From assembly GCA_945882415.1 (NCBI GenBank), contig CAMCWC010000001.1, positions 62,001-126,000 of the forward strand: a DNA stretch of 64,000 nt, in the 5' to 3' direction. Both the position numbers and the translations under genes were made by a program. Under the pieces are notes generated by a model. That model worked only from the letters and a program-made list of their open reading frames with translations, searched no databases and was not told the origin of the DNA. Below, piece by piece: positions 8,030-15,430 of this stretch; position 1 is the first letter of the stretch; each line of letters begins with the position of its first letter. This DNA comes from Chthonomonas calidirosea (lineage in GTDB: Bacteria > Armatimonadota > Fimbriimonadia > Fimbriimonadales > Fimbriimonadaceae).

Positions 8030-9690
8030 TCCACGATCGCGGGTGGAATACCAAGAGACAGTAGAAGCATCTGCGTGATGATGATCTTGTAGATCGTGGC
8101 GATCGGAAACAGCACCGAGTAAGCCCCCGTCGCAAGGTCATTCTTCGTTTGATCCACCGCAAACCCCAGGCTGACCGGCTGAGTCTGCGCCCCCGCATAA
8201 ACGCCAAACAACACGTTCAACGGAATCTTCAGCGCGTAGTAGCCGAACAACATCGTTACCACTCCCGAACCCGCCGTGAGCCCAAGCCCTACCAGAAACA
8301 CGTTCATCCCCTCGCCATGGGACAGCGTGTTGAAGAAATCGAACCCCGCGCGGGTACCGATTCCCGCCGAGAACAGAAGCAATCCAAACTGCCGCAAAGT
8401 CAAATTTGCCGAATAGGGAAGGCTCCAAACGATCTTTCCCGTCCGCCGCATCCGCCCCAAAATCAGCGCCATGACTAGCGGACCTCCGGCAAAGCCGAGC
8501 TTGAAATGACTGCCGCCAGGCAACGGAATTGGGATACTTCCAAGCAATAAACCTAACGCTAACCCCAGGCAGAACGACAGCAAATCCACTTCGGCCAGCG
8601 CGCGGTACGAGTCGCCAAAGAACTTCGATACCCCCTCCATGTCCTTTCGGCGCGCCAAAACGCGAACCCGGTCCCCCAGCTCCAAAACCGTATCCCCGTT
8701 CGGAACGAAGTCCAAATCCCCCCTTCGAACCCGGGTGAGCAGAGCCTGTTGGTGCTGCGGCAGGTTCAACTGCTTCAAAGACCGCCCCGCAATATCCGGC
8801 CGACTCACAAAGATTCGCCGTACATCGAACTCACTGCGATCAAGCTCCAGCGCTTCGTCGGATCGCTGACCCAAAACCTTTTCGGCGTACTCAATGTCAA
8901 TCGCCGACCCGACCACGGTCACCAGATCCCCCTCTTGCAGCACCAGTCCGCCGTTGGCGAGCTCCTCGTGGTCTCCCTGTCGGACCCGGCCGAAAATCAA
9001 ATCGTGCCCCGGCTCGGAGGCCAGCTCGGCGACCGATTTTCCAAATGCAGCGGGGTTCGTAACGGCCACCGTGACAACCGACAGCTTCTGCTTCAGCTTG
9101 CGAAAAGCCGGAATCGTCAGTGCTTCCTCCGCCAAGTTCACTCGAAAAGCGGCCCGCGCCAGAATCATCACGAGCATCGGCCCAAACACGCCCACGGGAT
9201 AAGCCAGTGAGTAGCCAACGACCGGCTCGGCGGTATTCCCGCGCGCCTCGGTCACGGCGTCGACTGCGCTCGCCAGTCCGCTCGCATTCGTAAACGCCCC
9301 GCCAAACATCCCCGCCGCCTGCGGCCCAGTTATCCCGTACTGGCGCGAAGCAAAGTAGGTCGCAATCCCCGCCAAGGTGAGTCCGGAGAGTGCCGTGAGC
9401 ACCCTCTTGCCGCTTTCCCGCGAAAGGATCTGGCCGAAGGACGAAGCCGACGACAAGCCGATTGTGTAAACCAACATCGACAGGCCCAGCAAGTAAACGA
9501 TGTCTGGCAAGTGCAATCGTTCGTCAATCGCCCCAATCGCCAGCCCAACAAACAGCACCGCCGCCGTACCCAATCGAGCACCGCCAATTCGAATTTGCCC
9601 AAGCGGCAAGCCCAGCGCCGCAACCACAACGAGGAGCAAAAGCGGCTGCGCAATCAGCATCGCGAGAACGGAGTTTCCGAAATTACGCAC
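8026..9690 (-). CDS. AspT/YidE-type transporter with two TrkA-C domains
   Basis: A membrane protein of about 554 residues with the layout of the aspartate:alanine exchanger family: some five N-terminal membrane helices, two central RCK_C/TrkA-C domains (one with SVAELASEPGHDLIFGRV, one with DIAGRSLKQLNLP), and a second five-helix block with GFAGGPLVMALILGRMRRTG. The substrate cannot be told. The frame is open to a GTG at 9744, but family members start about 10-15 residues before the PLLLL segment, so the GTG at 9690 is chosen; the ATG at 9660 is another candidate. It is convergent with rodA and divergent from ftsK. Confidence 0.8.
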   Translation of the reverse strand: MRNFGNSVLAMLIAQPLLLLVVVAALGLPLGQIRIGGARLGTAAVLFVGLAIGAIDERLHLPDIVYLLGLSMLVYTIGLSSASSFGQILSRESGKRVLTALSGLTLAGIATYFASRQYGITGPQAAGMFGGAFTNASGLASAVDAVTEARGNTAEPVVGYSLAYPVGVFGPMLVMILARAAFRVNLAEEALTIPAFRKLKQKLSVVTVAVTNPAAFGKSVAELASEPGHDLIFGRVRQGDHEELANGGLVLQEGDLVTVVGSAIDIEYAEKVLGQRSDEALELDRSEFDVRRIFVSRPDIAGRSLKQLNLPQHQQALLTRVRRGDLDFVPNGDTVLELGDRVRVLARRKDMEGVSKFFGDSYRALAEVDLLSFCLGLALGLLLGSIPIPLPGGSHFKLGFAGGPLVMALILGRMRRTGKIVWSLPYSANLTLRQFGLLLFSAGIGTRAGFDFFNTLSHGEGMNVFLVGLGLTAGSGVVTMLFGYYALKIPLNVLFGVYAGAQTQPVSLGFAVDQTKNDLATGAYSVLFPIATIYKIIITQMLLLSLGIPPAIVD

Positions 9691-9775
9691 CGAATCCGCA
9701 CCGCTAGACCACAAACTCACGTTACAATCATGGAACGTTGCCACGGATCGGTGACGTGAAAGGTGAATTCAACGG

Positions 9776-12112
9776 ATGAAAGCAGGCAACAAAGCCCGCA
9801 AGCCGACTGCAAAAGCCGCGAAACCCGCGGCAGCTTCGCATCGAAAGCTTGATGTTCTCGGTCTCAGCATGATTGCCCTTGGGCTGATCATCTGGGTCGC
9901 CCTCGCCACCGCCCAAGCCGGGTTGGTCGGCGATGCATTAGGCAATGCCTTCCGCACCCTGTTTGGCCAAGGCGCATGGGCCGCTCCGTTTGCCTTTATC
10001 GCCGGTGGCGTCGGTCTTGTTCGAGGCGCGGGCTGGACCTGGCACCGATTTGCTTGGGGACTGTGCCTGATCCTCGTGGCCGCCTTGGCCGGACTTTCGT
10101 ATCGACTCGGTGGAGACCCCTTTGACCCCGTCAACATCACCGGTGGTGGTGGCTACCTAGGCGCGGTCATCGTTTACGCGACGGTGAGCATGATCGGCAC
10201 GGCAACCCCGGTGGGCATCGGTCTTCTCGGCCTCATTGGTCTCGTGCTCGTGGCCGATGCACCGATCCGCGTTTGGATCGAACGCGGAAAGCAGCAAGCG
10301 AAACAAGTTCGCGAGATGCTGCCAGAAATGCCAAAGCGCGCGCCAAAGGCAACCAATCCCGAAGCCGAACGGGCGCGCATGAAGCCGCTTTTCAAACATG
10401 CTGTCGAGCCAGAACCTGAGCCAGTACCCGCGCCGGTGGAGAAGCCCTCTCGTCGCGTCCCGCTCGAAGCACCAATCCTCGAAGACGAAGCCCCCGCCAA
10501 AGAACCGACCGTTCCGCGTCGCCGCGAGCTCATCGGCCTCGGCGCCACCGTGCAAAAGAAGGTCGAAGAGGAGAAAGAGACGGTCGCTCTTCCGACCGAA
10601 GTCCCAGTTCCCGCCGAAGGCTACACCCTGCCGCCGATCACCCTGCTCGCCGAAAACATCATGCAGCCGGCGCGCTCGCCCATCGAGATGCAGCAAAACA
10701 TCGAGACCCTCGAAGGCACCCTCGAACAGTTCGGCATCGATGCCAGCGTGGTAGAAGTCGCCACCGGACCGACCGTTACGCGTTACGAAATCCAGCTTGG
10801 CCCCGGCGTTCGCGTCAACCGAATCACCGCCCTCGCCGACAACATCGCGATGGACTTGGCCGCATCCAGCATCCGCGTCGAAGCCCCCATCCCCGGCAAA
10901 GCCGCCATCGGAATCGAAATCCCCAATGCGACTCCGGCCATGGTCACGCTGAGAGAACTCTGCGAAACCAAAGAGTTCACCGGGCACCCGAGCCGCCTCC
11001 TTGTCGCCCTAGGACGAGACGTTAGCGGTAAGAATAAGTACGCAGACCTCACCAAAATGCCGCACTTGCTCATCGGCGGTGCCACCAACTCGGGTAAGTC
11101 CATCGGCCTTGCGACCCTCATCACCAGTCTCCTGATGCGCAACACGCCGAAGGAAGTTCGGCTGGTCATGATCGACCCGAAGCGGGTCGAACTCACCCTC
11201 TTCGACCGCATCCCGCACCTCATGTGCCCGGTCATCAAAGACGTCAAGGAGGCCGCTGGCGTCCTTCGCGCCGTTTGGCGAGAGATGGATCGCCGCTACG
11301 ACTTGTGTAGCGAAGCCGGCGTACGAAACATCGAAGGCTGGAACAACCAGGCCAGCTTCAACGAGAAGCTTCCGTACATCGTGGTCATCGTCGACGAGCT
11401 CGCCGACCTCATGATCCAATGCGGCGCGGAAGTCGAGACCGTCATTGTCCGCCTAGCCCAGCTCGCCCGCGCCGTCGGAATCCACCTCGTCATCGCCACC
11501 CAGCGGCCCTCCGTAGACGTCATCACCGGCCTCATCAAGGCGAACATCCCGTCGCGAATCGCCTTCTCCGTTGCCAGCCAAATCGACTCGCGCACCATCA
11601 TCGACTCGAAGGGCGCAGAAAACCTCATCGGTCGCGGCGACATGCTGTTCCAGCCCGTCGATGCGATGAAGCCGACCCGAATCCAAGGCTGCTTTGTCTC
11701 GGAGAAAGAGATCGACGCCGTCTGCCGCTTCTGGCGAGAGCAGCAATCGCCGGATTACGTCCTTCAGCCCGTCGAAGCCACTGGGGAACCTGGCAAGCGA
11801 ACGCGCGAAGACGAAGAGCCCGACGAGGAGATGGACGGCCTTTGGGAAGACGCCGTGCGATGGGTGGTGGAGCGCGGCGAAGCGAGCACCTCGATGCTCC
11901 AGCGCAAGTTCAAAATCGGCTTCCAGCGCGCCTCGCGCCTTCTGGACGTGATGGAAGAACGCGGCATCGTCGGCCCACGAGACGGCCCCCGCCCGCGAGA
12001 AGTTTTGCTGAATGTCCTGGACGTCGATGCAATCTTCGGCCAAGCGCCGCTGTATGAAATCGGAGGAACGCTGGACGATGAACTGCCGCCCGAAGAAGAG
12101 GATGAGCGTTAA
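9776..12112 (+). CDS. ftsK: DNA translocase FtsK/SpoIIIE
   Basis: A 778-residue FtsK/SpoIIIE family protein that pumps chromosomal DNA through the division septum. Four membrane helices lie within residues 25-165, followed by a charged, Pro/Glu-rich linker (about 175-290). The motor has the alpha domain (IEMQQNIETLEGTLEQFGI), Walker A in GGATNSGKSIG, Walker B in IVVIVDELADLM, and ATQRPSVDVITGLIKANIP. A C-terminal gamma winged helix (DGLWEDAVRWVVERGEAST) is present for reading polar sequence motifs. The length is normal for an FtsK with a short linker. It starts with ATG, divergent from the AspT-like gene. Confidence 0.95.
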   Translation: MKAGNKARKPTAKAAKPAAASHRKLDVLGLSMIALGLIIWVALATAQAGLVGDALGNAFRTLFGQGAWAAPFAFIAGGVGLVRGAGWTWHRFAWGLCLILVAALAGLSYRLGGDPFDPVNITGGGGYLGAVIVYATVSMIGTATPVGIGLLGLIGLVLVADAPIRVWIERGKQQAKQVREMLPEMPKRAPKATNPEAERARMKPLFKHAVEPEPEPVPAPVEKPSRRVPLEAPILEDEAPAKEPTVPRRRELIGLGATVQKKVEEEKETVALPTEVPVPAEGYTLPPITLLAENIMQPARSPIEMQQNIETLEGTLEQFGIDASVVEVATGPTVTRYEIQLGPGVRVNRITALADNIAMDLAASSIRVEAPIPGKAAIGIEIPNATPAMVTLRELCETKEFTGHPSRLLVALGRDVSGKNKYADLTKMPHLLIGGATNSGKSIGLATLITSLLMRNTPKEVRLVMIDPKRVELTLFDRIPHLMCPVIKDVKEAAGVLRAVWREMDRRYDLCSEAGVRNIEGWNNQASFNEKLPYIVVIVDELADLMIQCGAEVETVIVRLAQLARAVGIHLVIATQRPSVDVITGLIKANIPSRIAFSVASQIDSRTIIDSKGAENLIGRGDMLFQPVDAMKPTRIQGCFVSEKEIDAVCRFWREQQSPDYVLQPVEATGEPGKRTREDEEPDEEMDGLWEDAVRWVVERGEASTSMLQRKFKIGFQRASRLLDVMEERGIVGPRDGPRPREVLLNVLDVDAIFGQAPLYEIGGTLDDELPPEEEDER

Positions 12113-12145
12113 GGCATTCCCGTGTTATCCTAAATTCGAGCAAAA

Positions 12146-13312
12146 ATGATCACCGCGCTGGCTTGCATCCTCATGAACTCAACCCCGACCCTGAACATCG
12201 AAGACCTCGCAAAGCAAGTCGATGAAAAGCGCCTGCGCGCAACGGTAGAGAAGCTGGCAAGCTGGCCAAACCGGAACACCAACAATCCGACCCTAACCGA
12301 AGCCGCCGACTGGATCGCCGGTGAGTTTCGGCAGATTCCCGGCATCGAGGTCGAGATCATGAAGTACGAGATCCAGAAGGGTCAGCGCGTGCCTGAGACC
12401 AAAGAAGTCGTTCAGGTCATCGCCACGCTGCCTGGAACCGACCCCTCGCTCAAAGCTCACCGAATTGCCATTGGTGGCCACCTTGACACCATCAACATGG
12501 GGCCGGAGGGAATCTCCGGCAAGGCTCCCGGCGCGAACGATGACGCAAGCGGAGTTGCGGCCGCATTGGAATGTGCCCGCATCCTGAGCCAGCAAAAGTT
12601 CAAGCGCACCCTCCACTTCATCGCCTTCTCGGGCGAAGAGCAGGGTCTCCTGGGGTCCACCGCCCTCGCCAAGCGCGCCAAGGCCGAAGCCTGGAACATC
12701 GACGCCGTACTGAGCAACGACATGATTGCGAACAGCCAGAACAAGCGCGGCGATAAGGAAGCCAACGCCGTGCGCGTGTTCAGCGAAGAAACCGAAACCC
12801 ACGAGGGCCGAGAGCTTGCGCGCGTTATGGAGTTCTTGCAGCGCGAGAGCGGATCGAAGCACCGCATCAATCTCGTGTTCCGGCGCGATCGCTTCGGTCG
12901 CGGTGGCGACCACACGCCGTTCAACCGCGAAGGGTTCACCGCCATCCGCGTGGTGGAGCAACACGAGGAGTACAGCCACCAGCACACCGATCAGGACCTC
13001 CCCGAGTTTATGGACTGGCGGTACCACGGCGAAAACACCCGGTTAAACCTGCGGATGCTCGCCCACTTTGCCAACGCCGAAGCCGCCCCGACCCAGGTTC
13101 GAGTCGACCGACGCCAAGGGTACGAGAGTCGCGTGACGTGGAAAGGGAACGCCGGACAGGAGTATCGCGTCTATTGGCGACTGACCACGAGCCCAACTTG
13201 GCAGGGTGCTACCACGGTTAAGGGTTTAGAAGCACTACTGCCCAAGTATCACAAAGACGATTACGTATTTGCGGTAAGCGCCGTAGGCGGCGTGCCGATA
13301 GTTGCGGAGTAA
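12146..13312 (+). CDS. M28-family zinc aminopeptidase
   Basis: A 388-residue M28 metallopeptidase. Metal-binding and catalytic segments are in order: GGHLDTINM, PGANDDASGVA, FSGEEQGLLGS (the Glu pair), LSNDMIAN, and the His in EEYSHQHTDQD. A C-terminal extension of about 80 residues (from AAPTQVRVDRRQ) has a fibronectin-III-like strand pattern. The N-terminus is short and only weakly hydrophobic, so secretion is uncertain. TAAATT at 12131-12136 lies nine bases before the ATG and may be the -10 box. Confidence 0.88.
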   Translation: MITALACILMNSTPTLNIEDLAKQVDEKRLRATVEKLASWPNRNTNNPTLTEAADWIAGEFRQIPGIEVEIMKYEIQKGQRVPETKEVVQVIATLPGTDPSLKAHRIAIGGHLDTINMGPEGISGKAPGANDDASGVAAALECARILSQQKFKRTLHFIAFSGEEQGLLGSTALAKRAKAEAWNIDAVLSNDMIANSQNKRGDKEANAVRVFSEETETHEGRELARVMEFLQRESGSKHRINLVFRRDRFGRGGDHTPFNREGFTAIRVVEQHEEYSHQHTDQDLPEFMDWRYHGENTRLNLRMLAHFANAEAAPTQVRVDRRQGYESRVTWKGNAGQEYRVYWRLTTSPTWQGATTVKGLEALLPKYHKDDYVFAVSAVGGVPIVAE

Positions 13313-13476
13313 CCTGCGAGCTCCGAGGCAGCAAACGGGACTTTTGCGCTTTCGGTAGCAAGGACTCGTGTCAAACTGAAAGTAAGAGCGGGAACTTCTC
13401 GCTCCCGTAATTTCTTTAGTTCAGGTGCTTTGCCAGGGAATTTCAACGGTTAGAGAAAGCTCACCAGGAAATTCAC

Positions 13477-14307
13477 ATGATTATAACAATCGCGTCTCTC
13501 GTCCTTGCTCCTGCCTTGGTTACCGGCACAGTTCAGTCGTTCAGTGGTGTCTACCGAAGCGAATACCCGGTGATGGCCACAGACGGGCAGGGCCTCATCA
13601 AAGTGAAACTGACGCTCGCAAACAATGGTATTGCAAAACTGGGTCTTTTCCTCGAAGGCGTTTCGAAAGTCTCGAATGAGGATGTTCAGCAGTACGGCAC
13701 CGTGCTCAAAGAGCTTCTTCGAGACAACTCGGTTCAGCAAACTGGAACTTGGAAGATGGATCGCGGACTTGCTCTCGCAAAGTTCACCACCTTTTACGCA
13801 GTTGGACGCACGACTAAGGCGTCTACGATGATTGAGTTCCGCAAACAAGGTGAGGACCTCAGGACTTCCGACTATACGCGGGCATTCTACGGTCGAAAGT
13901 TCTCGATGTCGCTGGAACGATCACTGGGTGAGGTCGCCGATTCAGATAAGGAGACCGGCTCAAACACGAATCCACAGGCGTACGGTAACGGTACGCTTAA
14001 GTTTGGCAATGGAGATCGAACGGAAATCTCTGATGTGGATTTCCGAATGAACAAGAATAAAGTCTTCAGTATCCGAATGTCGGGTGCGTCAACGGTCGAA
14101 ATTGCCGGAAGCTATCTAAAGAGGTCTAACGATTATCAGCTTACGATTCGTGAACTCTGGGTGCGGGGCCGAAAAATCGCCGGTCGCGGTGCAGGGCTCG
14201 TTAAGATGAACGCCAACGGTAAGGTCGTACAGAAGTTCACCTTCTCGGTTCAGGTCAACAACCCACTCAAGTCGGCCTCAATGGTCTTCAGCCCGAACAA
14301 TCGCTGA
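13477..14307 (+). CDS. secreted protein of unknown function
   Basis: A 276-residue protein with an N-terminal signal peptide (hydrophobic residues 2-16) and a mature part rich in alternating beta-strand patterns. It has no cysteine and no recognised catalytic motif. An AGGA ribosome-binding site lies eight bases before the ATG. A strong rho-independent terminator follows directly (14320-14355), so it is probably transcribed alone. I do not recognise the family. Confidence 0.65.
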   Translation: MIITIASLVLAPALVTGTVQSFSGVYRSEYPVMATDGQGLIKVKLTLANNGIAKLGLFLEGVSKVSNEDVQQYGTVLKELLRDNSVQQTGTWKMDRGLALAKFTTFYAVGRTTKASTMIEFRKQGEDLRTSDYTRAFYGRKFSMSLERSLGEVADSDKETGSNTNPQAYGNGTLKFGNGDRTEISDVDFRMNKNKVFSIRMSGASTVEIAGSYLKRSNDYQLTIRELWVRGRKIAGRGAGLVKMNANGKVVQKFTFSVQVNNPLKSASMVFSPNNR

Positions 14308-14319
14308 TCTTTGTTCCTT

Positions 14320-14355
14320 GGGTTCTTTGGCAACTAGCCGAAGAACCCCTTTTTT
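14320..14355 (+). terminator. rho-independent terminator
   Basis: A 12-bp stem (GGGTTCTTTGGC pairing with GCCGAAGAACCC, one G-U pair), a five-base loop AACTA and a run of six T on the forward strand. It ends the secreted-protein gene at 13477-14307. Its sequence covers the stop codon and last codons of the convergent M50-like gene. It is the only canonical hairpin-plus-T terminator I could find in the window. Confidence 0.85.
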
Positions 14356-15377
14356 CGTTTACTCTTACTAAGCATATTCGCCTCGGCTGTGTAACGGTCT
14401 CGGAAACCTGGCTGAATCTGCTCGTGCCAGTTCAGTACGTACTCATAAAGCTCAGGATCAGTTTGCTGAAGAGAAGCGACCTGCTTTGCAGAATGAGCTG
14501 AAATCTGATATGCGATCTCTTTGTGATTGCGGGCATACGCTCGCGCCGCAACCGCAGAGTAGCGCCCCCGGTGTTTCTTATCAACCTGCTTGCCCGCTCG
14601 ATATGCTGTCGTTGACAATCTCCAATCTCCTCGAAACCGAGCAAAGTACATTGCTGCATCAAATCTTGCCGCTAAAGCAAAGTAATCTTTGGAGTCGTCC
14701 TCAATCACAATTTGGTAAGCCTGTTCAAGAAAAGTTTGTGCTTCCTTAACTTCAGCACGGTCCATGTGCTTGTGAAACCGAAACAGGGAGTATAGATGGG
14801 GATAGTCTGCCATCAGCCGTAATCTATCTAAAACCGCATCCGGTATCTCCGCTGGACGTTTTCGTGAATAGCTTTCTAAAGCGTGAAACAAGGCCCAAGT
14901 TGGAAGAAGCCTGCCTGCTTCCTGTTGAAGAGCCATCAAGTTCTGCGTATCCGTCTTAATGCCGCTTGGAAGTTTGACAAATGGGTCAATCAGCAGCACT
15001 ACCGCGGACGTAATGGCATAAGCTAACAGGAAAAGTTGTGCCGGGAACTCGAGAAATGTTCGATTAGAAGAGTAGTATAAAGCGGCAGCTATTCCTAAAG
15101 TGAAGCTGCAGGCATGACCGGCACCGATGTAGCACACAAGGTCTCTCGTCGTGGGATTTGCTTTTGATGCCACCACGTAAGCCTCATGCTTATACCGAAT
15201 CGGTAGCTTGCGATCGCGAATGTATAAGGGTAAGTGAAGTATAACGACCGTATGAATCGTAAACCGTCTAACTAAGGCGCCAAGCACGTGGCCCAGTTCG
15301 TGAACCAGGGTGACCAGCAACGCGCCTGCGCACCCTGCAAGAATGTTTATTACCAAGTCTTCCAGTAGGTCGCGCAT
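14334..15377 (-). CDS. M50-like membrane metalloprotease with helical C-terminus
   Basis: A 347-residue membrane protein. The HELGH zinc motif lies in the first membrane segment (about residues 26-30, VTLVHELGHVLGALV), as in site-2 proteases of family M50. A second hydrophobic block spans about 85-140, and IDPFVKLPSGIKTD (about 137-150) may supply the third metal ligand. From about residue 155 on, the protein is soluble and helical, with a repeat-like pattern that could be TPR-like. Active-site detail beyond HExxH is unsure, so it may be an M50 relative rather than a proven protease. Its 3' end overlaps the forward-strand terminator. Confidence 0.6.
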   Translation of the reverse strand: MRDLLEDLVINILAGCAGALLVTLVHELGHVLGALVRRFTIHTVVILHLPLYIRDRKLPIRYKHEAYVVASKANPTTRDLVCYIGAGHACSFTLGIAAALYYSSNRTFLEFPAQLFLLAYAITSAVVLLIDPFVKLPSGIKTDTQNLMALQQEAGRLLPTWALFHALESYSRKRPAEIPDAVLDRLRLMADYPHLYSLFRFHKHMDRAEVKEAQTFLEQAYQIVIEDDSKDYFALAARFDAAMYFARFRGDWRLSTTAYRAGKQVDKKHRGRYSAVAARAYARNHKEIAYQISAHSAKQVASLQQTDPELYEYVLNWHEQIQPGFRDRYTAEANMLSKSKRKKGFFG

Positions 15378-15395
15378 CGTGAAAACTCTGTATTT

Positions 15396-15420
15396 CTGGC
15401 CGGGAAATCCTCCCGGCCAG
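15396..15420 (-). terminator. perfect hairpin after the amidohydrolase genes
   Basis: A perfect 10-bp stem (CTGGCCGGGA with TCCCGGCCAG) and a five-base loop. It begins 10 bases after the stop codon of the 15431-18082 gene on the reverse strand. No T-run follows on that strand, so it is either a U-less terminator or a 3'-end stabiliser. It also lies just upstream of the M50-like gene. Confidence 0.55.
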
Positions 15421-15430
15421 ACCGTGGTTC

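Noticed and set aside
13386-13407. Weak stem (CGGGA/TCCCG) between the M28 gene and the secreted-protein gene
   Set aside because: Only five pairs with a nine-base loop, and the following T-rich stretch is interrupted; not convincing as a terminator.
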